In this document: piece after piece, positions 38,301 to 50,300 of the stretch | Position numbering within the stretch: position 1 is the first letter of the stretch | Layout of the letters: the number at the start of each line of letters is the position of its first letter | Assembly: GCF_022581195.2 (NCBI RefSeq) | Contig: NC_061480.1 | Span: 4,984,892 to 5,048,891 of the forward strand | Source of the DNA: Helicoverpa zea | Lineage: Eukaryota > Arthropoda > Insecta > Lepidoptera > Noctuidae | Direction of reading: 5' to 3' | DNA: 64,000 nt | Notes under the pieces: model-generated | Told to the model about the DNA's origin: nothing | What the model saw: only the letters and a program-made list of their open reading frames with translations | The model's database searches: none | Translations under genes and position numbers: made by a program

Positions 38301-41300
38301 TTGTTAAAGGTGAGTGGAATATCGAACTGTGCAATTATTAAATTAAAATTAATGTATCTATCTATGTAAGGTCGTACAAATACATAAATGAATATATCTA
38401 AGGTCTCTTTTTGTTGATGAATGAAATGACTGTTCTTGAATTTCTTAAGGTTAAAGGAATAATGTCTAGCCTTTTCCGGTTTCCAGTCTAACTGGAAGCA
38501 GTTGAGTAACATGGAGCGTTAGGCTGTCTGACCTTCTTAACTAATTTACCAGGGCAACTCGATATCCATCGGGCAACCCGTCTTGGTTGTCAGACTTTCT
38601 GAATTTTGATTATCCGTAAAGTCTGCCAAAGTTGTTCAAGTGGTATCCGAGACACAACAATTTAACGTACCTTCCAAAACATGTATGTTAATAATAAATA
38701 TGTAAAATTTACACAATTTTAATATATTCGCAGCACGGAGCGGACCCTACCCGACGTAACAGAGATGGTCTGACTCCCCTACAACTGGTCAGAGCGGGAG
38801 ACAGCGACACAGCCGACGCGCTGAGAGGTGATGCTGCGCTACTTGATGCTGCCAAACGAGGGGATCTCGCTAGAGCCAGGTAATATCATCCGCCTAGCCA
38901 CTTCCCTACAACTAGTGAGAGCGGGAGACAGCGACACAGCCGACGCGCTGAGAGGTGATGCTGCGCTACTTGATGCTGCCAAACGAGGGGATCTCGCTAG
39001 AGCCAGGTAATATCATCCGCCTAGCCACTTCCCTACAACTAGTGAGAGCGGGAGACAGCGACACAGCCGACGCGCTGAGAGGTGATGCTGCGCTACTTGA
39101 TGCTGCCAAACGAGGGGATCTCGCTAGAGCCAGGTAATATCATCCGCCTAGCCACTTCCCTACAACTAGTGAGAGCGGGAGACAGCGACACAGCCGACGC
39201 GCTGAGAGGTGATGCTGCGCTACTTGATGCTGCCAAACGAGGGGATCTCGCTAGAGCCAGGTAATATCATCCGCCTAGCCACTTCCCTACAACTAGTGAG
39301 AGCGGGAGACAGCGACACAGCCGACGCGCTGAGAGGTGATGCTGCGCTACTTGATGCTGCCAAACGAGGGGATCTCGCTAGAGCCAGGTAATATCATCCG
39401 CCTAGCCACTTCCCTACAACTAGTGAGAGCGGGAGACAGCGACACAGCCGACGCGCTGAGAGGTGATGCTGCGCTACTTGATGCTGCCAAACGAGGGGAT
39501 CTCGCTAGAGCCAGGTAATATCATCCGCCTAGCCACTTCCCTACAACTAGTGAGAGCGGGAGACAGCGACACAGCCGACGCGCTGAGAGGTGATGCTGCG
39601 CTACTTGATGCTGCCAAACGAGGGGATCTCGCTAGAGCCAGGTAATATCATCCGCCTAGCCACTTCCCTACAACTAGTGAGAGCGGGAGACAGCGACACA
39701 GCCGACGCGCAGAGAGGTGATGCTGCGCTACTTGATGCTGCCAAACGAGGGGATCTCGCTAGAGCCAGGTAATATCATCCGCCTAGCCACTTCCCTACAA
39801 CTAGTGAGAGCGGGAGACAGCGACACAGCCGACGCGCTGAGAGGTGATGCTGCGCTACTTGATGCTGCCAAACGAGGGGATCTCGCTAGAGCCAGGTAAT
39901 ATCATCCGCCTAGCCACTTCCCTACAACTAGTGAGAGCGGGAGACAGCGACACAGCCGACGCGCTGAGAGGTGATGCTGCGCTACTTGATGCTGCCAAAC
40001 GAGGGGATCTCGCTAGAGCCAGGTAATATCATCCGCCTAGCCACTTCCCTACAACTAGTGAGAGCGGGAGACAGCGACACAGCCGACGCGCTGAGAGGTG
40101 ATGCTGCGCTACTTGATGCTGCCAAACGAGGGGATCTCGCTAGAGCCAGGTAATATCATCCGCCTAGCCACTTCCCTACAACTAGTGAGAGCGGGAGACA
40201 GCGACACAGCCGACGCGCTGAGAGGTGATGCTGCGCTACTTGATGCTGCCAAACGAGGGGATCTCGCTAGAGCCAGGTAATATCATCCGCCTAGCCACTT
40301 CCCTACAACTAGTGAGAGCGGGAGACAGCGACACAGCCGACGCGCTGAGAGGTGATGCTGCGCTACTTGATGCTGCCAAACGAGGGGATCTCGCTAGAGC
40401 CAGGTAATATCACCCGCCTAGCCGCTTCGTTAGTTGCCTAGAACTGGTTAGAGTGTCAGGATCTCGCTATAACAGTCTCTATCTTATTTCGCGAACAACT
40501 TATAGTCTCCGTGCTTAAGTGTTTTATTTCTATGTTTAAAAACGATGTTAAGTTAATTAATTTTGTGTTTCAGGAAACTAATAACTCCACAAAACGTGAA
40601 CTGCAGAGATTCTCACGGACGAAACTCGACTCCTTTACATCTAGCTGGTAAGTCATCCACGTCAAATAGACACTTGACACAGCTTTAAGATTCTGGCAAA
40701 TTCCGGTTGCAAAATATTTGTATGAATTATTTTGTCGTTCATTAAGTTTATGCATAATTATAGGTGTTCATAATTTTCTTATTAAGAAGTTTTAAATTAT
40801 TTTTATAATTTGCTCAAATTATGTCATAGAAATATCTGCCAGTAAATAACATGTTATATTTTAATTTGTTATATGTTGATGATATTCTAGTTGTTTCATT
40901 CAACTTTTCTGAAATTGCGTACCTACCTTTTTGGAGATAAGTCGTTTACAGTTTACATTTTTGCTTCGATATTAGCCGTCTTACCACAAAAACTTTTAAA
41001 CGTCAGTTTATGCCTTGTCTAAAAAAATGTCAAATTATGACGTTGACATATGGTTCATTTTGCAGCCCAAATTTTATTAGACAAGTGTAAAACAGGGTTT
41101 AAAGTTTTTGTAGTAAGGCCCTAGTTGTTTACCGCGGTTTCACTTACGGCTTGATTTAAAAATAGAAACTTCACAAAACAAGTGACCCACTTTTCTAGCA
41201 TCTGAGCCTCATAATAATCATCCACGAGAGATATCGTTTAATTATTATCAACGTAAAAAACATAGTTTTTTATACAAAGACAATTTTTCCCTTACCAGCC

Positions 41301-44300
41301 GGCTACAACAACCTAGAAGTAGCCGAGGCACTCCTAGAAGCCGGCGCCGCAGTCTCCGCCCGCGATAAAGGCGGTCTCGTACCTCTACACAACGCCGCTT
41401 CCTACGGACATGTAGAACTAGCAGCGTTGTTACTGAGAGCGGGTACTCCGCCTAACGCTGCTGATCGCTGGGGCTTCACGCCGCTGCATGAGGCGGCGCA
41501 TAAGGCGAGGACGCAGCTCTGTGCCTTGCTTGTAAGTAACTAAAGAAAGAATGTAAATATAAATATACAAAAATATACAAGAAGAATTAGACATAAAAGT
41601 TATAGCAAGAGTTCGTATCATCCGAGCCTTTTCCCAACTATGTTGGGGTCGGCTTCCAGTCTAACCGGATGCAGCTGAGTACTAGTGTGCCACAAGAAGC
41701 AACTGCTTAACTGACCTTCTCAAACCAGTTACCCGGGCAACCCAATACCTCTTGGTTAGACTGGTGTCAGACTTACTGGCTTTTGACTACCCGGAACGAC
41801 TGCCAAGGATGTTCAATGATAGCCGGGCCCTACAGTTAAACGTGGTACACTCTCTATTTCTTTACTGCCATAGCGCGATGAGACGACAATCCATCCTCCA
41901 GAGAGAAATCACAAGCATTACCGACATTTATTAAAATACATACATGTTCTTTTTTTGTTTATAGCTCGCACATGGCGCAGACCCCTACCTCAAAAACCAA
42001 GAGGGTCAAACGGCCTTAGATCTCGCGGGGGCGGAAGATGTTCGCTCCCTCCTACAGGACGCGATGACGTCAGCGGCGGGGGAGGTGGCCGCCCCCGCGC
42101 CCCTCCCGCCGCCCCTGCCGCCGCCCCACCATCCCGTGCTGATGCCGAGTGGGGATACAGTCCCTCTAGCACTGCCGGTAAGTGTGTGACGTCATAACGT
42201 CATACCAGCGGATAAGAGGAGATGCCATAAGGCAGATAGGTCAGGCAACTTTTTCTAGGTCAAATACATATGGGGGGCGTGACCAAAACGCTTAATTACG
42301 AAGGAACAGACGAGGCGTTCGGGTTATTTGACACATCTATGAAAGATTTTTCCAAAGGGGGCGTATGAGAGCGAAGCCAGTTACATTCCTCGCCTACTGA
42401 ACACCAATAACAGATTTTCCGTGATAACATCTCCGGTCATCATTTTGGTCTCTATGACATAGACCCACACTGCAAACTTTTAAAAGAGTAACCATGGAGT
42501 TTCTTGCCCGTTCTTCTCCATAGGAAGCTACTTTTGGAATGGGCAACTAGAATCAAACTTAGTTGTATTTTTGACGTTCATAAGTGCTTGTAAAGGCCTA
42601 AATGAAATAAATGATTTGACTTTGATTGTGTAACAAGTTAAAAAGTGCTACTTTCACAGCCAACTTTGCCTTATCCTAACACATTATATTCTTCTACCAG
42701 GTGGTACCCTCAAACTACTGGGCGGAAGGTTCTCGCGGCAGCTTAGAAGACGCGGCGGGTAGACCGGCGTCTGCTCTCTCCACGTCAGAGTCACTACAAA
42801 CGTTCCTATCCAGGTGAGTGTAGCTTGGGAGATGTGTTGTGTACACTGTTATATGTATTTTTTTATAGGCACCTGACTTATAGATATTATTATTTTCAGA
42901 AATGATTTTTTGACTCCAAACTCCAAGATAAATGTGTCCAATATAGTCCCAAGGTTGCGTGTTATTAGCATTTTGGGTACAGTTCTCGCAAAACTCCATA
43001 GTGGTCCGTAAATAAATTCAGAGCCCAATTCCGCGCATTTGTTCCCATATAAATAAGCCTCGGGTGTTGAGCCACCATTTGTACATGAACTTATTGTGGC
43101 CACAAAATTCTGGGGCGATAAAAAGTTAACCGAGAACTCCTTCAGGTTTCAAGTCTAAAGTAGTGTTTAAAAAATTCACTCATTGCTAGTTTCATTTGCG
43201 GCAAATTATTGACACCCAGCGCCTTCGAACAAATTCTTCATAAGCTATTAGTGTAAATTCAATACGGCGAGTTCAATATGGCAACCATGATTTATATATC
43301 TTCCGTACAGATATAAAGAAATAATAATTATTTACACTGGAGACCAATATTATATAAAACGTCTTTCCTTTCCAACAGCATCGGCCTCGAACAGCTAACG
43401 ACAGTACTAGAACGCGAACAGATCACCGTCGACATACTGTCGGAGATGTCGCACGAGGACCTCCGCGCTGTCGGCGTCGCCGCCTACGGACACCGACACC
43501 GACTGCTCAAAGCCGCCCGGCACAGCCTGCAGGCGGCCTCAGGTATTGTAGTGTACACATCACTCACTAGTGGCTAAGTGGCTACTGTCGGAGATGTCGC
43601 ACGAGGACCTCCGCGCTGTCGGCGTCGCCGCCTACGGACACCGACACCGACTGCTCAAAGCCGCCCGGCACAGCCTGCAGGCGGCCTCAGGTATTGTAGT
43701 GTACACATCACTCACTAGTGGCTAAGTGGCTACTGTCGGAGATGTCGCACGAGGACCTCCGCGCTGTCGGCGTCGCCGCCTACGGACACCGACACCGACT
43801 GCTCAAAGCCGCCCGGCACAGCCTGCAGGCGGCCTCAGGTATTGTAGTGTACACATCACTCACTAGTGGCTAAGTGGCTACTGTCGGAGATGTCGCACGA
43901 GGACCTCCGCGCTGTCGGCGTCGCCGCCTACGGACACCGACACCGACTGCTCAAAGCCGCCCGGCACAGCCTGCAGGCGGCCTCAGGTATTGTAGTGTAC
44001 ACATCACTCACTAGTGGCTAAGTGGCTACTGTCGGAGATGTCGCACGAGGACCTCCGCGCTGTCGGCGTCGCCGCCTACGGACACCGACACCGACTGCTC
44101 AAAGCCGCCCGGCACAGCCTGCAGGCGGCCTCAGGTATTGTAGTGTACACATCACTCACTAGTGGCTAAGTGGCTACTGTCGGAGATGTCGCACGAGGAC
44201 CTCCGCGCTGTCGGCGTCGCCGCCTACGGACACCGACACCGACTGCTCAAAGCCGCCCGGCACAGCCTGCAGGCGGCCTCAGGTATTGTAGTGTACACAT

Positions 44301-47300
44301 CACTCACTAGTGGCTAAGTGGCTACTGTCGGAGATGTCGCACGAGAACCTCCGCGCTGTCGGCGTCGCCGCCTACGGACACCGACACCGACTGCTCAAAG
44401 CCGCCCGGCACAGCCTGCAGGCGGCCTCAGGTATTGTAGTGTACACATCACTCACTAGTGGCTAAGTGGCTACTGTCGGAGATGTCGCACGAGGACCTCC
44501 GCGCTGTCGGCGTCGCCGCCTACGGACACCGACACCGACTGCTCAAAGCCGCCCGGCACAGCCTGCAGGCGGCCTCAGGTATTGTAGTGTACACATCACT
44601 CACTAGTGGCTAAGTGGCTACTGTCGGAGATGTCGCACGAGGACCTCCGCGCTGTCGGCGTCGCCGCCTACGGACACCGACACCGACTGCTCAAAGCCGC
44701 CCGGCACAGCCTGCAGGCGGCCTCAGGTATTGTAGTGTACACATCACTCACTAGTGGCTAAGTGGCTACTGTCGGAGATGTCGCACGAGGACCTCCGCGC
44801 TGTCGGCGTCGCCGCCTACGGACACCGACACCGACTGCTCAAAGCCGCCCGGCACAGCCTGCAGGCGGCCTCAGGTATTGTAGTGTACACATCACTCACT
44901 AGTGGCTAAGTGGCTACTGTCGGAGATGTCGCACGAGAACCTCCGCGCTGTCGGCGTCGCCGCCTACGGACACCGACACCGACTGCTCAAAGCCGCCCGG
45001 CACAGCCTGCAGGCGGCCTCAGGTATTGTAGTGTACACATCACTCACTAGTGGCTAAGTGGCTACTGTCGGAGATGTCGCACGAGGACCTCCGCGCTGTC
45101 GGCGTCGCCGCCTACGGACACCGACACCGACTGCTCAAAGCCGCCCGGCACAGCCTGCAGGCGGCCTCAGGTATTGTAGTGTACACATCACTCACTAGTG
45201 GCTAAGTGGCTACTGTCGGAGATGTCGCACGAGGACCTCCGCGCTGTCGGCGTCGCCGCCTACGGACACCGACACCGACTGCTCAAAGCCGCCCGGCACA
45301 GCCTGCAGGCGGCCTCAGGTATTGTAGTGTACACATCACTCACTAGTGGCTAAGTGGCTACTGTCGGAGATGTCGCACGAGGACCTCCGCGCTGTCGGCG
45401 TCGCCGCCTACGGACACCGACACCGACTGCTCAAAGCCGCCCGGCACAGCCTGCAGGCGGCCTCAGGTATTGTAGTGTACACATCACTCACTAGTGGCTA
45501 AGTGGCTACTGTCGGAGATGTCGCACGAGGACCTCCGCGCTGTCGGCGTCGCCGCCTACGGACACCGACACCGACTGCTCAAAGCCGCCCGGCACAGCCT
45601 GCAGGCGGCCTCAGGTATTGTAGTGTACACATCACTCACTAGTGGCTAAGTGGCTACTGTCGGAGATGTCGCACGAGGACCTCCGCGCTGTCGGCGTCGC
45701 CGTCTACGGACACCGACACCGACTGCTCAAAGCCGCCCGGCACAGCCTGCAGGCGGCCTCAGGTATTGTAGTGTACACATCACTCACTAGTGGCTAAGTG
45801 GCTACTGTCGGAGATGTCGCACGAGGACCTCCGCGCTGTCGGCGTCGCCGCCTACGGACACCGACACCGACTGCTCAAAGCCGCCCGGCACAGCCTGCAG
45901 GCGGCCTCAGGTATTGTAGTGTACACATCACTCACTAGTGGCTAAGTGGCTACTGTCGGAGATGTCGCACGAGGACCTCCGCGCTGTCGGCGTCGCCGCC
46001 TACGGACACCGACACCGACTGCTCAAAGCCGCCCGGCACAGCCTGCAGGCGGCCTCAGGTATTGTAGTGTACACATCACTCACTAGTGGCTAAGTGGCTA
46101 CTGTCGGAGATGTCGCACGAGGACCTCTGCGCCCAGTTACCCGGGCAACCCAATACCCCTTGGTTAGACTGGTGTCAGACTTACTGGCTTCTGACTACCA
46201 TGCTGGTGACTGGATGTTCAATGACAGCCGGGACCTACAGTTTAACGTGCCATCCGAAACACAGTCAGTGGTGTCTAAGATATACTTAGAAGTACACACA
46301 AACTAAGAGAAGTTGCATTGGTACTTGCCTGACCTGGAATCGAACCCACGCATTCATACTTGAGAGGTTGGTTCTTTACCCACTAGGCCACCACGACTTT
46401 TTCATGTAATTCCGAACTATGTAATAAATAATTTTGATAATTTGTGTTCCTACAGAATGGTACGGCGGCACCACTCTCGTAGAAGTAGCTCCCCCCACAG
46501 AAGGAGAATGCGCGGACAGCGAGTACACAATCGTCGAGAGGGAAATGCAGGCCTCCGTGCGAGCACACAGGGACCACGCCGGTGGTACCTTCACGCACTA
46601 CAATGTTGTTAGGGTGAGTAGTAGTCTAGCTACTTTAAAAATATATTTCACAGAATGGCTGATCTCAAAAAATCTATAGTTTTAAAAACTAAAAAAAAAA
46701 ACAGACAAGTGCTATTCGGACTCGCGCACGAAGACGTTTGTTATATGGGAGCCCCCCAAAATATTTATTTTATTCTAGTTTTCATTTTTGTGTGCTCATT
46801 TTTGCTCAATATCGATAACGGCAACAGTAATTATAATTATGGAATGTTTTGTAAATAATAGTACGTAATCCTTCTTGCGCGAATCCGACTCGCACTATAA
46901 TAATAATAAATCATTTATTTGCTTTTTAAACATGGTATTTTTGGTGTTACATAACATATAAAGGTACAAGCATGTTTAGCTATGCTATAGCATGCAAAAA
47001 TTTCAAACTTAAAACTAACTCTATCATATAAATAAGCTATCTGAGATCAAAATTTCTTTCAAGAAATTCACCAACACTATAAAAGCTACATTTGACTAGC
47101 CATGCATGTAGTTGTGCCTTCAGAGCTCTTACATTTAATAATTTTAGACGTCTGGGAATTTTATTATAAATACGTACACACATTGCAAGGCAGTTTTTAT
47201 TATACTTTGTGAGTCTAGGTAGGTCATCGAGGACTAGCGTGTATGGATCACGTCTGCTCCGCTGTAAAACCTCATTTGCTGACTTAAACAATGTTTTGTT

Positions 47301-50300
47301 TTTTGCTACAAACATACAAAGGACAATGCCAGGGTCTGGGCTCATAGTTTGCCCAGCAGTGGGAGTAGTTCCAGAGGGTTCCTTAGTGCACTCTGAACAC
47401 GTAATGCAAATATTTTTGAAATCGCTCCCTGGGGTCCCGAGGAAAACCAGTTCAAATATTCTCCATGAAGAGTCACTTGACAAGGCCTGAGCCATTTGCC
47501 CAGTAGTAGGAGTGTTTGGAATTGGTTCTTTACTTCACTCTTAACACGAAATTAAAATATTTTTGAAATCGGTCCCAGGGGTCCCGAGAAAAACCAGTTC
47601 AAATGTTCTCCTTAGATATTCACTTAACAAAGTCTTTGGCATTTGCCCAGTAGTGGGAGTGGTCAAAATAGGTTCTTTACTACACTCTTAACATGAAATC
47701 CAAATATTTTTGAAATCGGTCCCTGGGGTCCGGAGAAAAACCGGTTCTAATATTCCACATGAACTGTCGCTTTACAACGCCTATGTCATTTGCCCAGTAG
47801 TGGGAGTGATTGAAATAGGTTCCTTACTTCACTCTTAACATGAAATTAAAATATTTTTATAATCGGTCCCAGGGGTCCCGAGAAAAACCGGTTCAAATGT
47901 TCTCCTTAGATAGTCACTTAACAAAGTCTTTGGCATTTGCCCAGTAGTGGGAGTGGTTAAAGTAAATTCTTTACTTCACTTTTAACATGAAATTAAAATA
48001 TTTTTGAAATCGGTCCCTGGGGTCCGGGTGAAAAACCGGTTCTTATATTCCACATGAACAATCGCTTCACAAAGCCTGTGCCATTTGCCCAGTAGTGGGA
48101 GTGATTGAAATAGATTCTTTACTTCACTCTAAACATGAAATCAAAATATTTTTGAAATCGGTCCCAGGGGTCCCGAGAGATTAATCTGATAAGACTTTTC
48201 TGCCAAATAAGTCTTAGGATCTCGCTGTCAGGATCCAGTGCTGGAAAATGTTGGAATGGGTTTTTTTTACTGTGATTTTCAAATAAATTCTAAAAGCGTT
48301 GAATTCTAATAAGAACTGACAATGATTTTCTGAAAAAAAAGGCAATTACCGCAATATTTTTGAATTTACGGTTTAAATCTACAAGGTGCCTGCGCAATAA
48401 GCTATCTTCTAGAAAAATCTTATCAAGAGGAATAAAATAAGCTCGAACATGAGGTAGTTAGTAGATACCGTTGAGGAGTTCCCTCGTCTCTCTGTCGTCT
48501 CCATTGTCAGGTCAGATCTTAACCTTTACAGTTTTGTGGTGTCTGACACATATACCCGAATGACAAGGTTTTACTCGATATGTGTCTACAATTTTTCGAG
48601 AGTCGCTCCCGATTTTTTTAGAGGTTCCATCACCAGACCCTGGGCCGGATGACAAATGAACCATTGAGGAAGTAAGCCCTTACAAACAATAAAATAATTG
48701 TTGAAATCGATTGGTAAACGACGGAGTTATGCACGTACAAACGTAAAAAGAATACAAATGAATTAAGAACCTCCTCCATTTTTGGAAGTCGGTTAACAAA
48801 AAGTAGTCGTGTACAATACCTCGTATTTGTCAATGAATATAATTCATTTCAATTAAGGTAATAAAAGTGGAATAGTTAAGAGTTCGTAAGCTTATTTTTA
48901 TGTAATATTGAATAAGAGTCAAACCAGTTTTTCTCAGGACTCCCGGGATAGATTTCGAAATGCTTTGGTCTGGGACCTAATATAAGCCTATGGAACATAA
49001 TACACTATGCAGTTACTGTGGGCAACACTTGAGCCCAACTTCCATACAAAGATTAGCATTGTCCTTTCATAGATATAAAGTGATGGCAGTGGTAACAAAC
49101 CAAGCTTTTTAAATACTGGTCGACATGAGTCGTCAGGTTGCATACCCCAGATTGACCTTATGCACTTTTTTTGTGCAATAAATGCACGGTTCATGTCGGT
49201 GCTATTACCCCACACGATAAGTCCATAGCGCAGCAATGATTCAACGTAAGCATGATAAGACATGATTGCCGTTTTGATGTTTGTTACACGTTTCACTATT
49301 TTTAAAGCATGTACAAATTTATTGATTTTGGTACTTAGATTATCTACGTGTTCTTTCCAGTTTATATTGTTATCTATTATAACGCCTAAGAATCGCGTAT
49401 GTGTAACTTCTTTGATACTAGGTATGTTAAGATTGATGTTATTTTTGTAATTGTTACATTGGTTAAATTGAATGAAGACGGATTTCTCTAAGTTTATTTT
49501 CAAGCAGTTTATATTTAGCCAAGTTAGTATGAGTCTATTGTATTATTAATTTCAACCTCATGGTCTTTAACAGTATGACATGTTTTGTTGGACGTTACTA
49601 TTATAGATATATCATCAGCAAATAATATGCACTTATGTATAGTTATTTTAATGATATCATTTACGTAAATTAAGAATAGCACGGGGCCAAGCACACTTCC
49701 TTGTGGGACGCCATATTTGTTTAGATTATAGTTTGAACGGTATGAAGCCATGTCTTTATTTTTATTAATTTTGTTTATAACGACGCTTTGTTGCCTAACA
49801 CTTAAATATGACGATATCCACTGATGCGCAGGGCCTCTAACTCCGATAGAATCTAATTTTTTTAGTAGTAATTCGTGTGAGACTAGATCAAAAGCTTTTG
49901 ATAAATCGAAGAAAAGTCCAGTAGTGAGATAATTGTTATTAACATTAGAGAGTATGGTTTTCATGAGTGTAAATATGGCTAAGGATGTAGATTTGTTTTT
50001 TTGAAATCCGAACTGTTCTTCAGCAATAATTTTAAATTTACTGCAATAATCAATTAACCTCTTATGCATACATTTTTCAAAAACTTTCGATAAGATGGGT
50101 TTAAGAGTTATTGGGCGATAATTATTAACATCAAATTTGTCCCCTTTTTTAAATATCGGTTTTATTATAGAAAGTTTTAATCTGTCAGGGAATATGCCCA
50201 TTGAAAATGACATATTGATTAGGTACGTTAATATTTCACATAATTCATCACAGCAAGCTTTTATGATTTTAGTATTAATTTCATCGTAACCTTCTGAGTG

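Noticed and set aside
39717..40403. Use of a later exon 14 donor to extend the protein
   Set aside because: The unit is 127 bp, not a multiple of three, and each donor is followed in frame by TAG, so no longer protein is possible by read-through.
38828..40407. Twelve identical 60-codon open frames in a row
   Set aside because: They are the shifted frame of the 127-bp exon 14 array; the real exon frame is a different one and stops follow each donor.
41955..42197. 80-codon Arg/Pro-rich frame
   Set aside because: It is a shifted frame over GC-rich tankyrase exon 17.
43437..46127. CRISPR-like regular array
   Set aside because: There are no variable spacers. The whole 148-bp unit repeats and contains SAM-domain coding sequence in a eukaryotic gene.
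47037..47495. A single 152-codon protein
   Set aside because: It is a chimera of the Helentron-like element end and the LINE C-terminus across the insertion junction.
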